From contig NZ_JAFBCW010000006.1 of NCBI RefSeq assembly GCF_016907915.1, positions 1 through 64,000 on the forward strand: a stretch of 64,000 nt of DNA, read 5' to 3'. Source of the stretch: Desulforadius tongensis. Its GTDB lineage: Bacteria > Bacillota > Desulfotomaculia > Desulfotomaculales > Desulfohalotomaculaceae. Each line of letters begins with the position of its first letter. Position 1 is the stretch's first letter. Below are positions 34,258 to 43,919 of this stretch, piece by piece. The translations under genes were made by a program, and so were the position numbers. The notes beneath the pieces are model-generated. The model did not search any database, had not been told where the DNA came from, and saw nothing but the letters and a program-made list of their open reading frames with translations.

Positions 34258-35328
34258 CTAAACTATTTCATTTAAGGCTTTTAATAACAGCCGGTTTTCC
34301 TTTTCCCGGCGAACCGCCACCCGAAAATAACAGTGATCCAATCCGATAAAGTTATCAGCCACCCGGATTAAAATATTTTTTTCAGCCAACCGGTCTCTAA
34401 TTTCTTTTGCTGTTTTACCCGTACCAGAACAGTTGACCAAAATAAAGTTGGCCCGGGGCGGGTAAGGATGCAGCCCGGGTACCCCCGCCAACCCTTGATA
34501 TAAAAATTCTTTTTCTTTACTGATAAGTTTCAAAGTTTTACTAATATATGACCGGTCTTCCAGGGAAGCCTGTGCTGCCAGTTGGGCCAGGGTGTTTACC
34601 CGCCAGGGCGGCAGCTGCCGGGATACTTTTTCCACCAGCGTTTTTTCCGCCGTCAGGTACCCCAAACGCAGCCCGGGAAGGGCAAAAAACTTGGTCAGTG
34701 ATCCCACCACTGCCGCGCTGCAGCAGCTTAAAACATCCGGCAGTATCGTTTCTTTACGGCCTGTAAAGTCCATAAAGGCTTCGTCCACCACCAATGCAGC
34801 CCCCGTTTCAAAAGCCCTTTGGGCCAGCGGCAGCAATTCTCCCCTGGAGACAAGGTAACCGGTGGGATTATTAGGGTTGCAGATAAATACAGCATCCCCC
34901 GGCTGCATGATCCTTTTTATTTGATCAACCGGTAAAGCAAAATCGCTGCCGGCGGGCAGCGGTATAAACTTCACCGGCACCCGGGGCAGCGCCTGCCGAT
35001 ATTCGCTAAAAGTGGGCACCGGCAGCACCAGCCTGCGGGGATTTAACGCCCTGCCCAGGGCATAGATTATTTCCGCCCCGCCGTTGCCCAGCAGTAAGTT
35101 TTCCCCCGGCACTTCGAGATAACGGGAAAGCTTTATTTTTAAATCCCGGGCATCCGGGTCCGGGTAATGCTGCACCAGGCTGATTCCCTTACGCATCGCT
35201 TCCAGCGCCAAGGGCGACGGCCCCAGCGGGTTGATATTGGCACTGAAGTCAATAAAATTCTCCGGTTTCCGGTTATACCGGCGGGCAGCAGCCCAAATAT
35301 TTCCCCCATGCATATTTTCTGTGCACAT
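34258..35328 (-). CDS. cobD: CobD, L-threonine-O-3-phosphate decarboxylase
   Basis: A 356-aa class I/II PLP aminotransferase-fold enzyme making (R)-1-amino-2-propanol phosphate for the cobalamin nucleotide loop. IDFSANINPLGPS at the N-terminus and the PLP lysine region GSLTKFFALPGLRLGY support CobD; the fold is shared with histidinol-phosphate aminotransferase, but the cobalamin context decides. It is the last gene of the cob operon, next to the threonine kinase that makes its substrate. Confidence 0.9.
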   Translation of the reverse strand: MCTENMHGGNIWAAARRYNRKPENFIDFSANINPLGPSPLALEAMRKGISLVQHYPDPDARDLKIKLSRYLEVPGENLLLGNGGAEIIYALGRALNPRRLVLPVPTFSEYRQALPRVPVKFIPLPAGSDFALPVDQIKRIMQPGDAVFICNPNNPTGYLVSRGELLPLAQRAFETGAALVVDEAFMDFTGRKETILPDVLSCCSAAVVGSLTKFFALPGLRLGYLTAEKTLVEKVSRQLPPWRVNTLAQLAAQASLEDRSYISKTLKLISKEKEFLYQGLAGVPGLHPYPPRANFILVNCSGTGKTAKEIRDRLAEKNILIRVADNFIGLDHCYFRVAVRREKENRLLLKALNEIV

Positions 35329-35340
35329 GTTTTCTCTCCC

Positions 35341-36207
35341 TCATTTCACTCCACCGGCGGTCAGTTTTACCAACTTTATTTTCCAGTGGGGTTTCTTCTT
35401 CCTTATATAATCCGCCGCTTCCTCCGGCGCGGTAATTTCCCCGGGCATTATCAGGCCCATTACCGTACCGCTGTGAGCAATTACCACCCCGGCAGCACCA
35501 AGCTGCCCGCACCAGCGGACCACCTCCGGAAGTTCTTCTTTGGGCAGCAGCTTTTGGTTGGCCAGCGCGCTGATGGTACTGCCCCGGCCGATCATTTCTA
35601 TATCCCGGCACTCTATACCCCGGCATACCAAATCCAGCGCCTGCTTAACTTCCCGCTCTTTAAGTTCGTTTAAGTATTTTAAATTTGGCCGCCGGTTAAA
35701 AGAAACGGTATCCACCGTCCCCCCAGGGTCCAGCAGGATTATGTCCGCCTCCGGCGGGCTGCCCAGGGGCTGACAGATACGCCCCTGTTTATAATCTAAC
35801 AGGCAGGCACCGTTAAACATTATGCCGTCGCTGGGTTCCACCTGCAGCGCTATCCGGGCAATTTCTCCTGCTCTGATATGAAAATTCAGCGCTCTGGCCG
35901 CCGCCGCCAGCGCGGCGGCGATATCGGCAGTGCTGCTGGCCATTCCTTTGCCCGGCTTAAGCCGGCTGTTTCTGGTTATTATCCACCCCAGTTCACCAAA
36001 CCCCTTCTTTTTTAACAATATCTCCAGGGCGGTATCCATCTTTTTAAATCCACTGCACCGGGGGTATTTTTTGTGCAGCCGGATGCTTATTTCACTATAT
36101 ATGTTTACCGGGCAGCTGATTAATAAAGGCTGCCCCTTCACCGTTCCCTGTACCAGCTCGCCGCAGGTGCCCGGGGCAGCGGCAGACCCCGTCAAAACAG
36201 CTGACAC
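35341..36207 (-). CDS. pduX: PduX-like L-threonine kinase
   Basis: A 288-aa GHMP-family kinase with APGTCGELVQG at the start and the ATP loop LKPGKGMASSTADIAAAL. PduX phosphorylates L-threonine, giving the substrate of CobD, so the pair completes aminopropanol phosphate synthesis. GTG start at 36207 overlaps cobS by 16 bp. Confidence 0.87.
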   Translation of the reverse strand: MSAVLTGSAAAPGTCGELVQGTVKGQPLLISCPVNIYSEISIRLHKKYPRCSGFKKMDTALEILLKKKGFGELGWIITRNSRLKPGKGMASSTADIAAALAAAARALNFHIRAGEIARIALQVEPSDGIMFNGACLLDYKQGRICQPLGSPPEADIILLDPGGTVDTVSFNRRPNLKYLNELKEREVKQALDLVCRGIECRDIEMIGRGSTISALANQKLLPKEELPEVVRWCGQLGAAGVVIAHSGTVMGLIMPGEITAPEEAADYIRKKKPHWKIKLVKLTAGGVK

Positions 36208-36935
36208 ACCAGCGCCCCCATTATTATCACTGCCGCCTCGGTCAGTTCGGTAACCGCACCGTACACATCACCGGTTAAACCGCCCAGCCTGCGGCACACA
36301 TACCGGGATACCAGCAGCGAAAACCCGAAACCTAAAGCCAGTAAAATAAGTCCCCACGGCCGGTACAGTAAAGCGGTAACAGCAGCAGCGGTTACCGCCG
36401 CCAGCGCCAGTTGACTTTTTCCGGCATGGTGAGCAAAAATGCTGCCGGTACCTTTTTTTCTGGCATAGGGAAAACCGGTGATGCTGTACACCATAGATGC
36501 CCTGCTTATCACCGGGGCCAGAACAAGGCAGTGCAGCTTGTCCGGCATGGGAATTTCAAACACAAAGGCTATTTTGAGCAGCAAAACACAGAGCGCTGCC
36601 AGTACACCCATGGCCCCCACGCTGCTGTCTTTCATAATGGCCAGCATTTGCTCTCTCTCCCGGTATGACAGCAGGCCGTCTGCCGTATCCATCAAACCAT
36701 CCCAGTGCAGTCCCCCGGTCAGTATCACCAGCGACAGCACTGCCGCCGCATCCGCCGCCAGGTTGAGGCCAATTAAATGCAGTATATAGCACCAGCCCGC
36801 CGCTATACCGCCTAAGATTAATCCCACCGTTGGAAACCAGCCCAGGGAGCGGCCGATATCTCTTTCCGCAGCCTGGATATTTCTCCCCACCGGCAGCACC
36901 GTTAAAAATCCGGTGGCTAAAATTAAACCGCGCAC
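36192..36935 (-). CDS. cobS: CobS, cobalamin 5'-phosphate synthase
   Basis: A 247-aa integral membrane enzyme joining adenosyl-GDP-cobinamide and alpha-ribazole phosphate. Signatures are GGLHWDGLMDTADGLLS and MKDSSVGAMGV (metal-binding Asp residues). GTG start follows AGAGGTG. It lies two bases after cbiB. Confidence 0.93.
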   Translation of the reverse strand: MRGLILATGFLTVLPVGRNIQAAERDIGRSLGWFPTVGLILGGIAAGWCYILHLIGLNLAADAAAVLSLVILTGGLHWDGLMDTADGLLSYREREQMLAIMKDSSVGAMGVLAALCVLLLKIAFVFEIPMPDKLHCLVLAPVISRASMVYSITGFPYARKKGTGSIFAHHAGKSQLALAAVTAAAVTALLYRPWGLILLALGFGFSLLVSRYVCRRLGGLTGDVYGAVTELTEAAVIIMGALVCQLF

Positions 36936-36937
36936 AT

Positions 36938-37891
36938 TTATACACCTCTGATAATTATTGTCACTGCCCAGCCCAGCCCGGCAGCAGCTGCCGTCACCGC
37001 ATACATCAGTTTTACCGCCCGGTGAATGTGCTGCACTCCCAAAGCCTCCAGGTTTTCTCCCATCAGCGCCCGGTGGGAGGCCACACCCCGGTAGTAATTG
37101 GTGCCGCCAAGCTGTACTTTTAACGCCCCGGCCACCGCCGCTTCGGGAATACCGCTGTTGGGGCTGGGGTGTTTGGCAGCATCTCTTCGCAGTGCTGTAT
37201 AGGTACCTTTGAACCCGCCGGGGGTAAAGGGTGAAATTAACAGGAAGATCAAACCGGTTATTCTGGCCGGCAGGTAGTTGGCAATGTCGTCAAGCCTGGC
37301 CGCAGCCCAACCCAGCCTGGCGTATCTCTCATCCCGGTAACCAATCATGGAGTCCAACGTGTTTACCGCTTTATAAGCCATGGCCAGCGGCGCCCCGCCG
37401 ATGAAGGCATAAAACAGCGGCGAGATAATGCCGTCCACCGTATTTTCGGCCACCGTTTCCACTGCTCCCCGGCTCACCTCCCGGGGCGAAAGATTATCTG
37501 TATCCCGCCCCACAATTTTGGCCAGCTGCCTGCGGGCCTCTGCAATATTTCCTTTCGCCAGGGGCTCAGCCACCGCCAGGGCATGCTGGTGCAGGCTTCT
37601 TACCGCCAGGGTGGTAAATAACAGCAGCAGGTGCACCGTCCACCCCAGGTAACTATTTAACCTGAAGGCCCAAAAAATCAACTGCCAGGTAATAAAAAAG
37701 GCACTGCCCACCGTTACCAGCACCATAATCACACCGGCAAAATACTGCCCGGTGCTGCTTTTAAACACCCGGCGCAGTAAACCCTCCAGCCGCAGTATTA
37801 ATCTGCCCATCAATACCACCGGGTGGGGCAGCCAGTGGGGGTCGCCCAGCAGAAAATCCAGCAGCAGCGCCCCGGCAATTAACTTAATCAT
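36938..37891 (-). CDS. cbiB: CbiB, adenosylcobinamide-phosphate synthase
   Basis: A 317-aa membrane protein (CbiB/CobD family) attaching aminopropanol phosphate to adenosylcobyric acid. Signatures are LLGDPHWLPHPVVLMG at the N-terminus, VETVAENTVDGIISPLFY, and MIGYRDERY. It overlaps cobQ by eight bases. Confidence 0.94.
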   Translation of the reverse strand: MIKLIAGALLLDFLLGDPHWLPHPVVLMGRLILRLEGLLRRVFKSSTGQYFAGVIMVLVTVGSAFFITWQLIFWAFRLNSYLGWTVHLLLLFTTLAVRSLHQHALAVAEPLAKGNIAEARRQLAKIVGRDTDNLSPREVSRGAVETVAENTVDGIISPLFYAFIGGAPLAMAYKAVNTLDSMIGYRDERYARLGWAAARLDDIANYLPARITGLIFLLISPFTPGGFKGTYTALRRDAAKHPSPNSGIPEAAVAGALKVQLGGTNYYRGVASHRALMGENLEALGVQHIHRAVKLMYAVTAAAAGLGWAVTIIIRGV

Positions 37892-39410
37892 GCCTGTTAA
37901 CTCCCATAATTTGATACAGTTTTTTCATATCCAGGTGCTCGCGCACCTGGTCCGCCAATTTATCGTACGCTGCTTCCCGGTCCATTGTGCCTACCTGCCG
38001 GGAATTAATTTCCGGCAGACCCCTGCTGCGGCGCAGGTTGTTGATCCAGGCCAGGGTAAAATTTTTATTATCAAAAATGCCGTGCAAGTAGGTTCCCCAC
38101 ACCCGGCCGCCGGGGGCAGTTACGCCAATAATATCGGACCCCGACACCAGCACCGGTTGGCAGGAGGCGCCGTAGCGGCTGTGACCGCTGTGTATTTCAT
38201 ATCCTTTAACCCTCTGCTGCTGCAGCTGATGCCAAAAGTCATCGCTGCCTTTTACAACACACTGCACCTGCCTGGTAATTTTACCGGGTTTAAATATCGT
38301 CTCCATATCCAGCAGGCCCAACCCCGGCACTTTTTCTTCCCCGGTTCCCTCCAGGCCCTCCGGATCCAGCAGCACCTGCCCCAGCATTTGGTAGCCGCCG
38401 CAGATACCCACCACAGACACCCTGTTGTGATAGGCTGAAATAATGTCCCGGGCAGTATTGGTTTGCCACAACCGCTGCATATCCAGCACAGAATTTTTAG
38501 TGCCGGGCAAAATTATCACATCGGGGCGGCCCAGTTCTTCCCCCGGTTCAACAAAACGCACGCCGTTTCCCGGCACCTTAAACAGCGGGTCAAGGTCGGT
38601 GAAATTAGAAATACGGGGCAGTTTTATCACCGCTATATCGATATCCCCCTGCCTGTTCCGGTAAACGGGGTTTTCAGACAGCACCACCGAATCTTCCTGG
38701 TCCACACCGTGCCGGTGCAGGTAGGGTATTACCCCCAGCACCGGCTTCCCGGTGCGCTGTTCCAAAAAATCCAAACCGGGGCGCAGCAGGCTGATATCAC
38801 CGCGGAATTTATTGATAATAAATCCCGCCACCCGTTCCCGCTCGTGGGGCGCTAAAAGTTCCAAAGTGCCCACCAGCGAGGCAAATACACCGCCCCGGTC
38901 AATATCTGCCACCAGCAGCACCGGGGCATCAGCCAGTTCTGCCGTTTTCATGTTCACTATGTCTTTATCCTTCAGGTTCACTTCGGCAGGGCTGCCCGCC
39001 CCTTCTATCACCAGGATATGAAAATCCCGGCGCAGCTCATCAATGCAATTTTGTACCAAAGCTACCGCCCGGGGCAAAAAACGGGCCCGGTAATCCCTGG
39101 CACTCATATCAGCAAGGGGTTTGCCCATTACTATCACCTGGGCATCCATATCCGCCTTGGGTTTAAGCAGTACCGGGTTCATTCTGGCCTCCGCCGGCAC
39201 CCCGGCGGCTTCAGCCTGCACCCCCTGGGCCCGGCCAATTTCATCCCCCTCCGCCGTCACAAAGGAATTCAGCGCCATGTTTTGGGCTTTAAAGGGGGCC
39301 ACCCTGTAGCCGTCCTGCTTGAAAATACGGCACAGGGCGGTGCACAGCAGGCTTTTACCCACATGGGATGATGTGCCCTGGAGCATGATGGTTTTTGCTT
39401 TACTATCCAT
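37884..39410 (-). CDS. cobQ: CobQ/CbiP, cobyric acid synthase
   Basis: A 508-aa amidotransferase that amidates four side chains of adenosyl-cobyrinic acid a,c-diamide. The N-terminal ATPase motif is GTSSHVGKSLLCTALC. The C-terminal glutaminase has the Cys in GICGGYQMLG and the His in YLHGIFDN. Length is normal. It overlaps cbiC by eight bases. Confidence 0.95.
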   Translation of the reverse strand: MDSKAKTIMLQGTSSHVGKSLLCTALCRIFKQDGYRVAPFKAQNMALNSFVTAEGDEIGRAQGVQAEAAGVPAEARMNPVLLKPKADMDAQVIVMGKPLADMSARDYRARFLPRAVALVQNCIDELRRDFHILVIEGAGSPAEVNLKDKDIVNMKTAELADAPVLLVADIDRGGVFASLVGTLELLAPHERERVAGFIINKFRGDISLLRPGLDFLEQRTGKPVLGVIPYLHRHGVDQEDSVVLSENPVYRNRQGDIDIAVIKLPRISNFTDLDPLFKVPGNGVRFVEPGEELGRPDVIILPGTKNSVLDMQRLWQTNTARDIISAYHNRVSVVGICGGYQMLGQVLLDPEGLEGTGEEKVPGLGLLDMETIFKPGKITRQVQCVVKGSDDFWHQLQQQRVKGYEIHSGHSRYGASCQPVLVSGSDIIGVTAPGGRVWGTYLHGIFDNKNFTLAWINNLRRSRGLPEINSRQVGTMDREAAYDKLADQVREHLDMKKLYQIMGVNRHD

Positions 39411-40065
39411 TTTTCTCCTCCAGCATGTATATCAAGGCGTTGACCACCGCTGCCGCCACCGGGCTGCCTCCCCTGGTGCCCGGCAGGGTAATATACGGAA
39501 CATTAAATTTGGTTAAAAGTGCTTTAGATTCGGCAGCACCCACAAAGCCCACCGGAATACCCACGACGAGGGCCGGTACCGCTGTGCCCTGCTGTACCAT
39601 GCGCAGCACCTCAAACAGCGCGGTGGGGGCATTGCCCACGGCCACCAGCTGATTGTTCAGCTGCGGGCCGTACAGCCGCATGGCAGCGGCGCTGCGGGTA
39701 ATGCCCATTTTCCGGGCCGCTTCGGCCACCTCCGGGCGGTGAACGGCACAGCAAACGGTACCGCCGTACCGGCGCAGTTTTTTCAAGTTAATTCCCGCCC
39801 GCACCATGTTTACATCGGTAAATACCCTGGCCCCGGCTGCCAGTGCCGCCAGGCCGGCTTCCACAGCCCGGGGGTGAAATTTTACTTTGCCCGCCAGGCT
39901 CAGGTCACCGGTGGTATGCACTATCCGCTTCACAACGGTCCTTTGTCCTTCATCCAGCTGCAGTGCACCGATATGTTTTTCAATTTCGGCCATGCTGGTG
40001 TTTTCTATGGTCTGGGGGTCCCAAATTATTTCACTGAAGCAGTCTTTTTCTGTCAATATATTCAC
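39403..40065 (-). CDS. cbiC: CbiC, cobalt-precorrin-8 methylmutase
   Basis: A 220-aa CbiC/CobH enzyme moving a methyl group from C-11 to C-12. KFHPRAVEAG holds the catalytic-type His; GNAPTALFEVLRM and GIPVGFVGAAESK are family signatures. The start is uncertain: a GTG at 40065 lies in the AGGTG that may be the ribosome-binding site, and a TTG nine bases on is an alternative. Confidence 0.93.
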   Translation of the reverse strand: MNILTEKDCFSEIIWDPQTIENTSMAEIEKHIGALQLDEGQRTVVKRIVHTTGDLSLAGKVKFHPRAVEAGLAALAAGARVFTDVNMVRAGINLKKLRRYGGTVCCAVHRPEVAEAARKMGITRSAAAMRLYGPQLNNQLVAVGNAPTALFEVLRMVQQGTAVPALVVGIPVGFVGAAESKALLTKFNVPYITLPGTRGGSPVAAAVVNALIYMLEEKNG

Positions 40066-40088
40066 CTACTCTACCGGTTGCCCTTTAT

Positions 40089-40463
40089 TTAATTTTTTGA
40101 CCCGTCTTCTATCAAATCAATAATTACATTGGCAAGGTTGGAATGGGCACCCAGGTGGCCGGTAAGTATGAAGTTTATTTCGGGGTGTTTTTCCCTCTGC
40201 TGCCGTAACAAATCCGGTATGTGCTTCCGCACGTGGTTGCCGGCCACTAAAAACAGCGGCACCACTATTATTACTTCCGCCCCGGCAGCAGCCATTTTTT
40301 CTACCCCTTCGGCCAGAGTGGGACGGGCAAATTCTAAAAAGCATATTTCATAGAGCCGTTCTTTCGGGTCTCTTTTTTTCACTTGTTCCAGTATTTTTTC
40401 TACCTGGGTGTTGCCTTCTTCCCGGCGGCTGCCGTGAGCCAGCAACAGCACTGCCTCTTTCAT
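40089..40463 (-). CDS. cbiX: CbiX, small sirohydrochlorin cobaltochelatase
   Basis: A 124-aa single-domain chelatase that inserts cobalt into sirohydrochlorin, the entry step of the anaerobic pathway. LLAHGSRREEGN and VVPLFLVAGNHVRKHIP hold the two metal-binding His residues. Size is that of the short CbiX form, thought to act as a homodimer. No separate cbiK is present. Confidence 0.9.
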   Translation of the reverse strand: MKEAVLLLAHGSRREEGNTQVEKILEQVKKRDPKERLYEICFLEFARPTLAEGVEKMAAAGAEVIIVVPLFLVAGNHVRKHIPDLLRQQREKHPEINFILTGHLGAHSNLANVIIDLIEDGSKN

Positions 40464-40474
40464 TGATTATCTCT

Positions 40475-40510
40475 CCTACCCTGAAAAATGTTATCCTGCT
40501 GAGCCGGCGG
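40475..40510. repeat. Short intergenic repeat
   Basis: CCTACCCTGAAAAATGTTAT followed by CCTGCTGAGCC recurs with changes at 43837-43870, and its first half at 62597. All three copies lie between genes of minus-strand operons. Confidence 0.4.
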
Positions 40511-40551
40511 CTTTTGTAACCTTCGCTTTCTGCAAATAGCTGCCGGAGTTT

Positions 40552-41349
40552 TCATTCCCTGATGGTGCCGTTTAAACCGTTCCCGCCAATAATTCCATGC
40601 AGTCTTGTCAGCACTTCTTCTATACTGCTTAACTTTACCGGGTAGTCCAGTTTAGGCCGCTGCCACACCACCACCGGTATCTGCAGTTCCAGGGCGGGGG
40701 CTATTTTTTCTTCCAAGCCACCGTTAACACCGCTCTCCTTAGTCAGTACCACCGATGGCCTGTAAAATTTGTACAGGGCCCTGTTAATTTCCCGGCTGGC
40801 CGGTCCCTGCATGGCAATTAGGTTTGATTTTTCAATGCCCAAATCGATGCACTTGGCTACTATTTGGGGATCCGGCAGTACCCTGGCCACCACCCGTACT
40901 CTTCTTTCCCCGGCCTTTTCCATGATGTATTCCAGGTGTTTGCTGCCTAAAGTGCAAAAGCAGGTCTCCCCCATGGCAAAGGCCAGGTCCACCGCCCGGG
41001 GCAAACCAGCGGCCTTGTGCACCAGCTGATGCCCGGGCAGCTGTGCCGGCGGCCTCTCCAGCCTTATATACGGTATATTCATGCCGGAACAGGCTTCCAT
41101 GGCCTGTTTGCTTACCTCCACCGCGTAAGGATGGGTGGCATCCACCACCACAGACACGCGGTGGGCAGACAGTGTTTCATTCCAAAGTGTACCCGTAAGG
41201 CGGGCGCGTATTACCTGTTTCACCCCCGCCCGGTACAGCAGAGAAGCACCGTAATCGGTGGCCACCGACGCCACCACGGGATATCCCCTTTTTTGCAGTT
41301 CCAGCGCCAGCTGCCTGCCTTCGGTGGTTCCGGCCAGCACCAGGATCAC
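40552..41349 (-). CDS. cbiJ: CbiJ, cobalt-precorrin-6A reductase
   Basis: A 265-aa reductase of the CobK/CbiJ family. LVLAGTTEGRQLALEL at the N-terminus is the nucleotide-binding signature; VDATHPYAVEVS and LGSKHLE follow. GTG start overlaps the cbiH stop. Confidence 0.92.
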   Translation of the reverse strand: MILVLAGTTEGRQLALELQKRGYPVVASVATDYGASLLYRAGVKQVIRARLTGTLWNETLSAHRVSVVVDATHPYAVEVSKQAMEACSGMNIPYIRLERPPAQLPGHQLVHKAAGLPRAVDLAFAMGETCFCTLGSKHLEYIMEKAGERRVRVVARVLPDPQIVAKCIDLGIEKSNLIAMQGPASREINRALYKFYRPSVVLTKESGVNGGLEEKIAPALELQIPVVVWQRPKLDYPVKLSSIEEVLTRLHGIIGGNGLNGTIRE

Positions 41350-42053
41350 AGTTTGTACCCCCGGGGGGTTATCATATAGCCGTTCTCCACAACGGTTTGG
41401 GAGTTGCCAATTATCACCGTGCTGAGCATGTCCACCCGGTGCTCCAGCATGTTTGAGAGGGTGGTTATCACTCTGGTCTCTTCCCCGCGGCGGGCGCTGC
41501 GTACAATGCCCACCGGAGTGTCCGGCCTGCGGTGGCGCAGTATCACCTGCCGGGCACCGGCCAGGTGCCGCTGCCTGCCTTTGCTCTTAGGATTGTACAG
41601 CACGATGACAAAATCGGCACCGGCCGCCGCTTCCAGCCTTTTTACAATGGTTTCCCAGGGAGTGAGCAAATCACTTAAACTAATCACCGCAAAATCATGC
41701 ATCAGCGGCGCCCCCAGTGAGGCCGCCGCCGCGGTGGCGGCGGTAAGGCCCGGCACCACCGCCACCGGCACTTTTCCCGCCGCAACTTCCAGCACTAAAC
41801 CAGCCATGCCGTACACCCCGGGGTCTCCGCTGGATACCACTGCCACTTTTCTGCCGCCGGCAGCCAGTTCCACCGCCTTTCGGGCCCGCTGTATTTCGGC
41901 TCTCATACCGTTGGAAATCACTTCTTTGTCTGCCACCAGGTGGGCTATCAGGTTGATATACGTTTTATAACCCACCACCACGTCTGCCTGCCTGACAGCC
42001 TGCAGTGCTTCCGGGGTAAGGCAGTTTTCATTGCCGGGACCCAAACCTACCAC
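41346..42053 (-). CDS. cbiH: CbiH, cobalt-precorrin-3 C17-methyltransferase
   Basis: A SAM-dependent tetrapyrrole methyltransferase (C-17 methylation and ring contraction). VGLGPGNENCLTPEA, SSGDPGVYGMAGLVLE and LYNPKSKGRQ are typical. The chosen GTG 42053 gives 235 aa, the normal family length. An ATG at 42152 with a better ribosome-binding site (AGGAGTGGGAG) would add 33 unconserved residues read through the cbiG end. The core is certain; the start is not. Confidence 0.88.
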   Translation of the reverse strand: MVGLGPGNENCLTPEALQAVRQADVVVGYKTYINLIAHLVADKEVISNGMRAEIQRARKAVELAAGGRKVAVVSSGDPGVYGMAGLVLEVAAGKVPVAVVPGLTAATAAAASLGAPLMHDFAVISLSDLLTPWETIVKRLEAAAGADFVIVLYNPKSKGRQRHLAGARQVILRHRRPDTPVGIVRSARRGEETRVITTLSNMLEHRVDMLSTVIIGNSQTVVENGYMITPRGYKL

Positions 42054-43102
42054 TGTAACGGCTGCTCTGCCACCGCCACCGTCACCCGGCCCATTTTTTG
42101 TTTCGGCACCAGCAATTTGCCCCGGCTGACGTGAATGGCCGAAGGTTCGCATACTGCTCCCACTCCTATCTTTTGTTTTACTATTTCCGATTCCCGGTAA
42201 CATCCGGCCAGGTTATGTATATCTTCTCTGCTGACAAACCGCAGCGGCACCTGCAGATGTTCCGCCGCTTCAATTAAGCCCCGCTCCTGTTTTTTTATTT
42301 CCACCGAGGCTAAAGTCTTAATGGCCGGCAGGGCCAGTTTGTAAAGGTGAAAGGTATCCCTAACGGCGCTGATAACTTCAGCGGCAGAAATACCTTTACG
42401 ACACCCCACTCCCACCACCAGGTTGCGGGGAGTTAGTAAAATATAATCTTCTCCCTCCACCTCAATGTCCCGGTTGCTGACAATTACAGAGGGAAAGTTA
42501 CCGGCGGAAGCAACCTCCCGCCAGTGCCGCACCCGCATTCCCGCGGTCATATCACCGGGCAGCGGCCACTGGCTGTACAGTTCAACATATTCTTCCTCTG
42601 CCAGCAGGCGGTTGAAGTATTTTACCCGCTTGAGCGGCCGGAGGGTACAATTTAGTTTTTCTGCCAGCACATCCACCGCCGCTTTACCCCGCACATCGGT
42701 GGCGGTGGTAATCACCGGCACAGCACCGCAAATATCAGCCACCCGGCCGGCCAGTTCATTGGCCCCGCCCCTGTGCCCGCTCAATAGACTGATGGCAAAC
42801 TGTCCCTTTTCATCCATTACCACCACCGCCGGGTCAGTATGTTTGCTGCCCAGCAGCGGGGCCAGCGTGCGCACCACTATTCCGGCAGCCATGATAAAAA
42901 CCAGCCCCCGGTGCTTTTGAAAGGCCTGCTGTACGCAGCCGTTCCAGTTTTCAAAATAGGTAATACTGCCGGTTTCATTGAGCCGATCCCTTAACCTTTG
43001 GGGCAGGTAAACCCGGGCCTTTAGTTCCGGTGCCAGTTCTGCGGCCAGCTTCGCCCCGCCGGAGGTAAGGGCCAGCACGCCAATGTCAACGGCGGTAACC
43101 AT
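42047..43102 (-). CDS. cbiG: CbiG, cobalt-precorrin-5A hydrolase
   Basis: A 351-aa CbiG that opens the delta-lactone and releases acetaldehyde. The N-terminal part is DIGVLALTSGG ... FIMAAGIVVR; the middle has SLLSGHRGGANELA; the C-terminal domain has VVGVGCRKGISA and ends GRVTVAVAEQ. It overlaps cbiF by 17 bp. Confidence 0.93.
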   Translation of the reverse strand: MVTAVDIGVLALTSGGAKLAAELAPELKARVYLPQRLRDRLNETGSITYFENWNGCVQQAFQKHRGLVFIMAAGIVVRTLAPLLGSKHTDPAVVVMDEKGQFAISLLSGHRGGANELAGRVADICGAVPVITTATDVRGKAAVDVLAEKLNCTLRPLKRVKYFNRLLAEEEYVELYSQWPLPGDMTAGMRVRHWREVASAGNFPSVIVSNRDIEVEGEDYILLTPRNLVVGVGCRKGISAAEVISAVRDTFHLYKLALPAIKTLASVEIKKQERGLIEAAEHLQVPLRFVSREDIHNLAGCYRESEIVKQKIGVGAVCEPSAIHVSRGKLLVPKQKMGRVTVAVAEQPLQW

Positions 43103-43826
43103 GGGTAAAGTCCCGGTGATACAATTTAGAACGGCCGGTTTTCTGCAGAAATTCCCCCACCAGTATTAAGGCGGTGGATTTAATATTGTTCTCCTCTGCC
43201 ATCTGCTGCAGTTGATCCAACCGCCCCTGTACAACCTTTTCCTCCGGCCAGGAAGCTTTGTACACCAGTGCCACCGGGGTATCGCCGGGGTAGTTTTGCA
43301 AAAGCTGCTGCTGTACTTTACCCGCCAGGCCGGCGGAAAGGAAAATGGCCATACCGGAGCGGTGGGCCGCCAGCGCCTGCAGCCTTTCGCTATCCGGCAC
43401 AGGGGTACGGCCGGCGGCGCGGGTGATAATCACCGTTTGCGAACCACCGGGCACGGTATATTCTCTTTTTAATGCCGCAGCAGCAGCGGAAAAGGAACTG
43501 ACTCCCGGTATTACCCGGTAGGGAATCTGCCGTTTATCCAGTTCTTTCATTTGTTCTCCAATGGCCCCGTATAAGCAGGGATCACCGGTGTGTAAACGCA
43601 CAATACACAGCCCCTGTTCATGGGCCCGGGCAATTTCGGTAATTATTTGTTCCAGGGTCAATGGAGCGCTGTCCACCAGTTTGGCCCCGGGGCGGCAGAC
43701 GTTTAATATAGCGGGGTTAACCAGCGACCCGGCGTATATCACCACATCCGCCTGCTGCAGAATGCGCCGGCCGCGCACCGTCAGCAGTTCCGGATCCCCC
43801 GGCCCCGCTCCCACAATGTAGACCAA
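43086..43826 (-). CDS. cbiF: CbiF, cobalt-precorrin-4 C11-methyltransferase
   Basis: A 246-aa tetrapyrrole methyltransferase with VGAGPGDPELLTVRG, LHTGDPCLYGAIGEQ and VIPGVSSFSAAAA. These specific motifs fit the C-11 enzyme. A TTG start at 43826 follows AGGTGG with eight bases. Confidence 0.92.
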   Translation of the reverse strand: MVYIVGAGPGDPELLTVRGRRILQQADVVIYAGSLVNPAILNVCRPGAKLVDSAPLTLEQIITEIARAHEQGLCIVRLHTGDPCLYGAIGEQMKELDKRQIPYRVIPGVSSFSAAAAALKREYTVPGGSQTVIITRAAGRTPVPDSERLQALAAHRSGMAIFLSAGLAGKVQQQLLQNYPGDTPVALVYKASWPEEKVVQGRLDQLQQMAEENNIKSTALILVGEFLQKTGRSKLYHRDFTHGYRR

Positions 43827-43836
43827 GATTATTCCA

Positions 43837-43870
43837 CCTACCTTGAAAAACGGTATCCTGCTAAGCCCGG
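43837..43870. repeat. Short intergenic repeat
   Basis: CCTACCTTGAAAAACGGTAT followed by CCTGCTAAGCC; a second copy of the sequence at 40475-40510. Confidence 0.4.
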
Positions 43871-43919
43871 CATATTCGCCTTACCCGGATCGAATGCCGG
43901 TACCCAGAAAGGTTTTACT

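Noticed and set aside
37752-38438. 228-aa frame on the plus strand
   Set aside because: Antisense to cbiB/cobQ; a GC-rich shadow frame.
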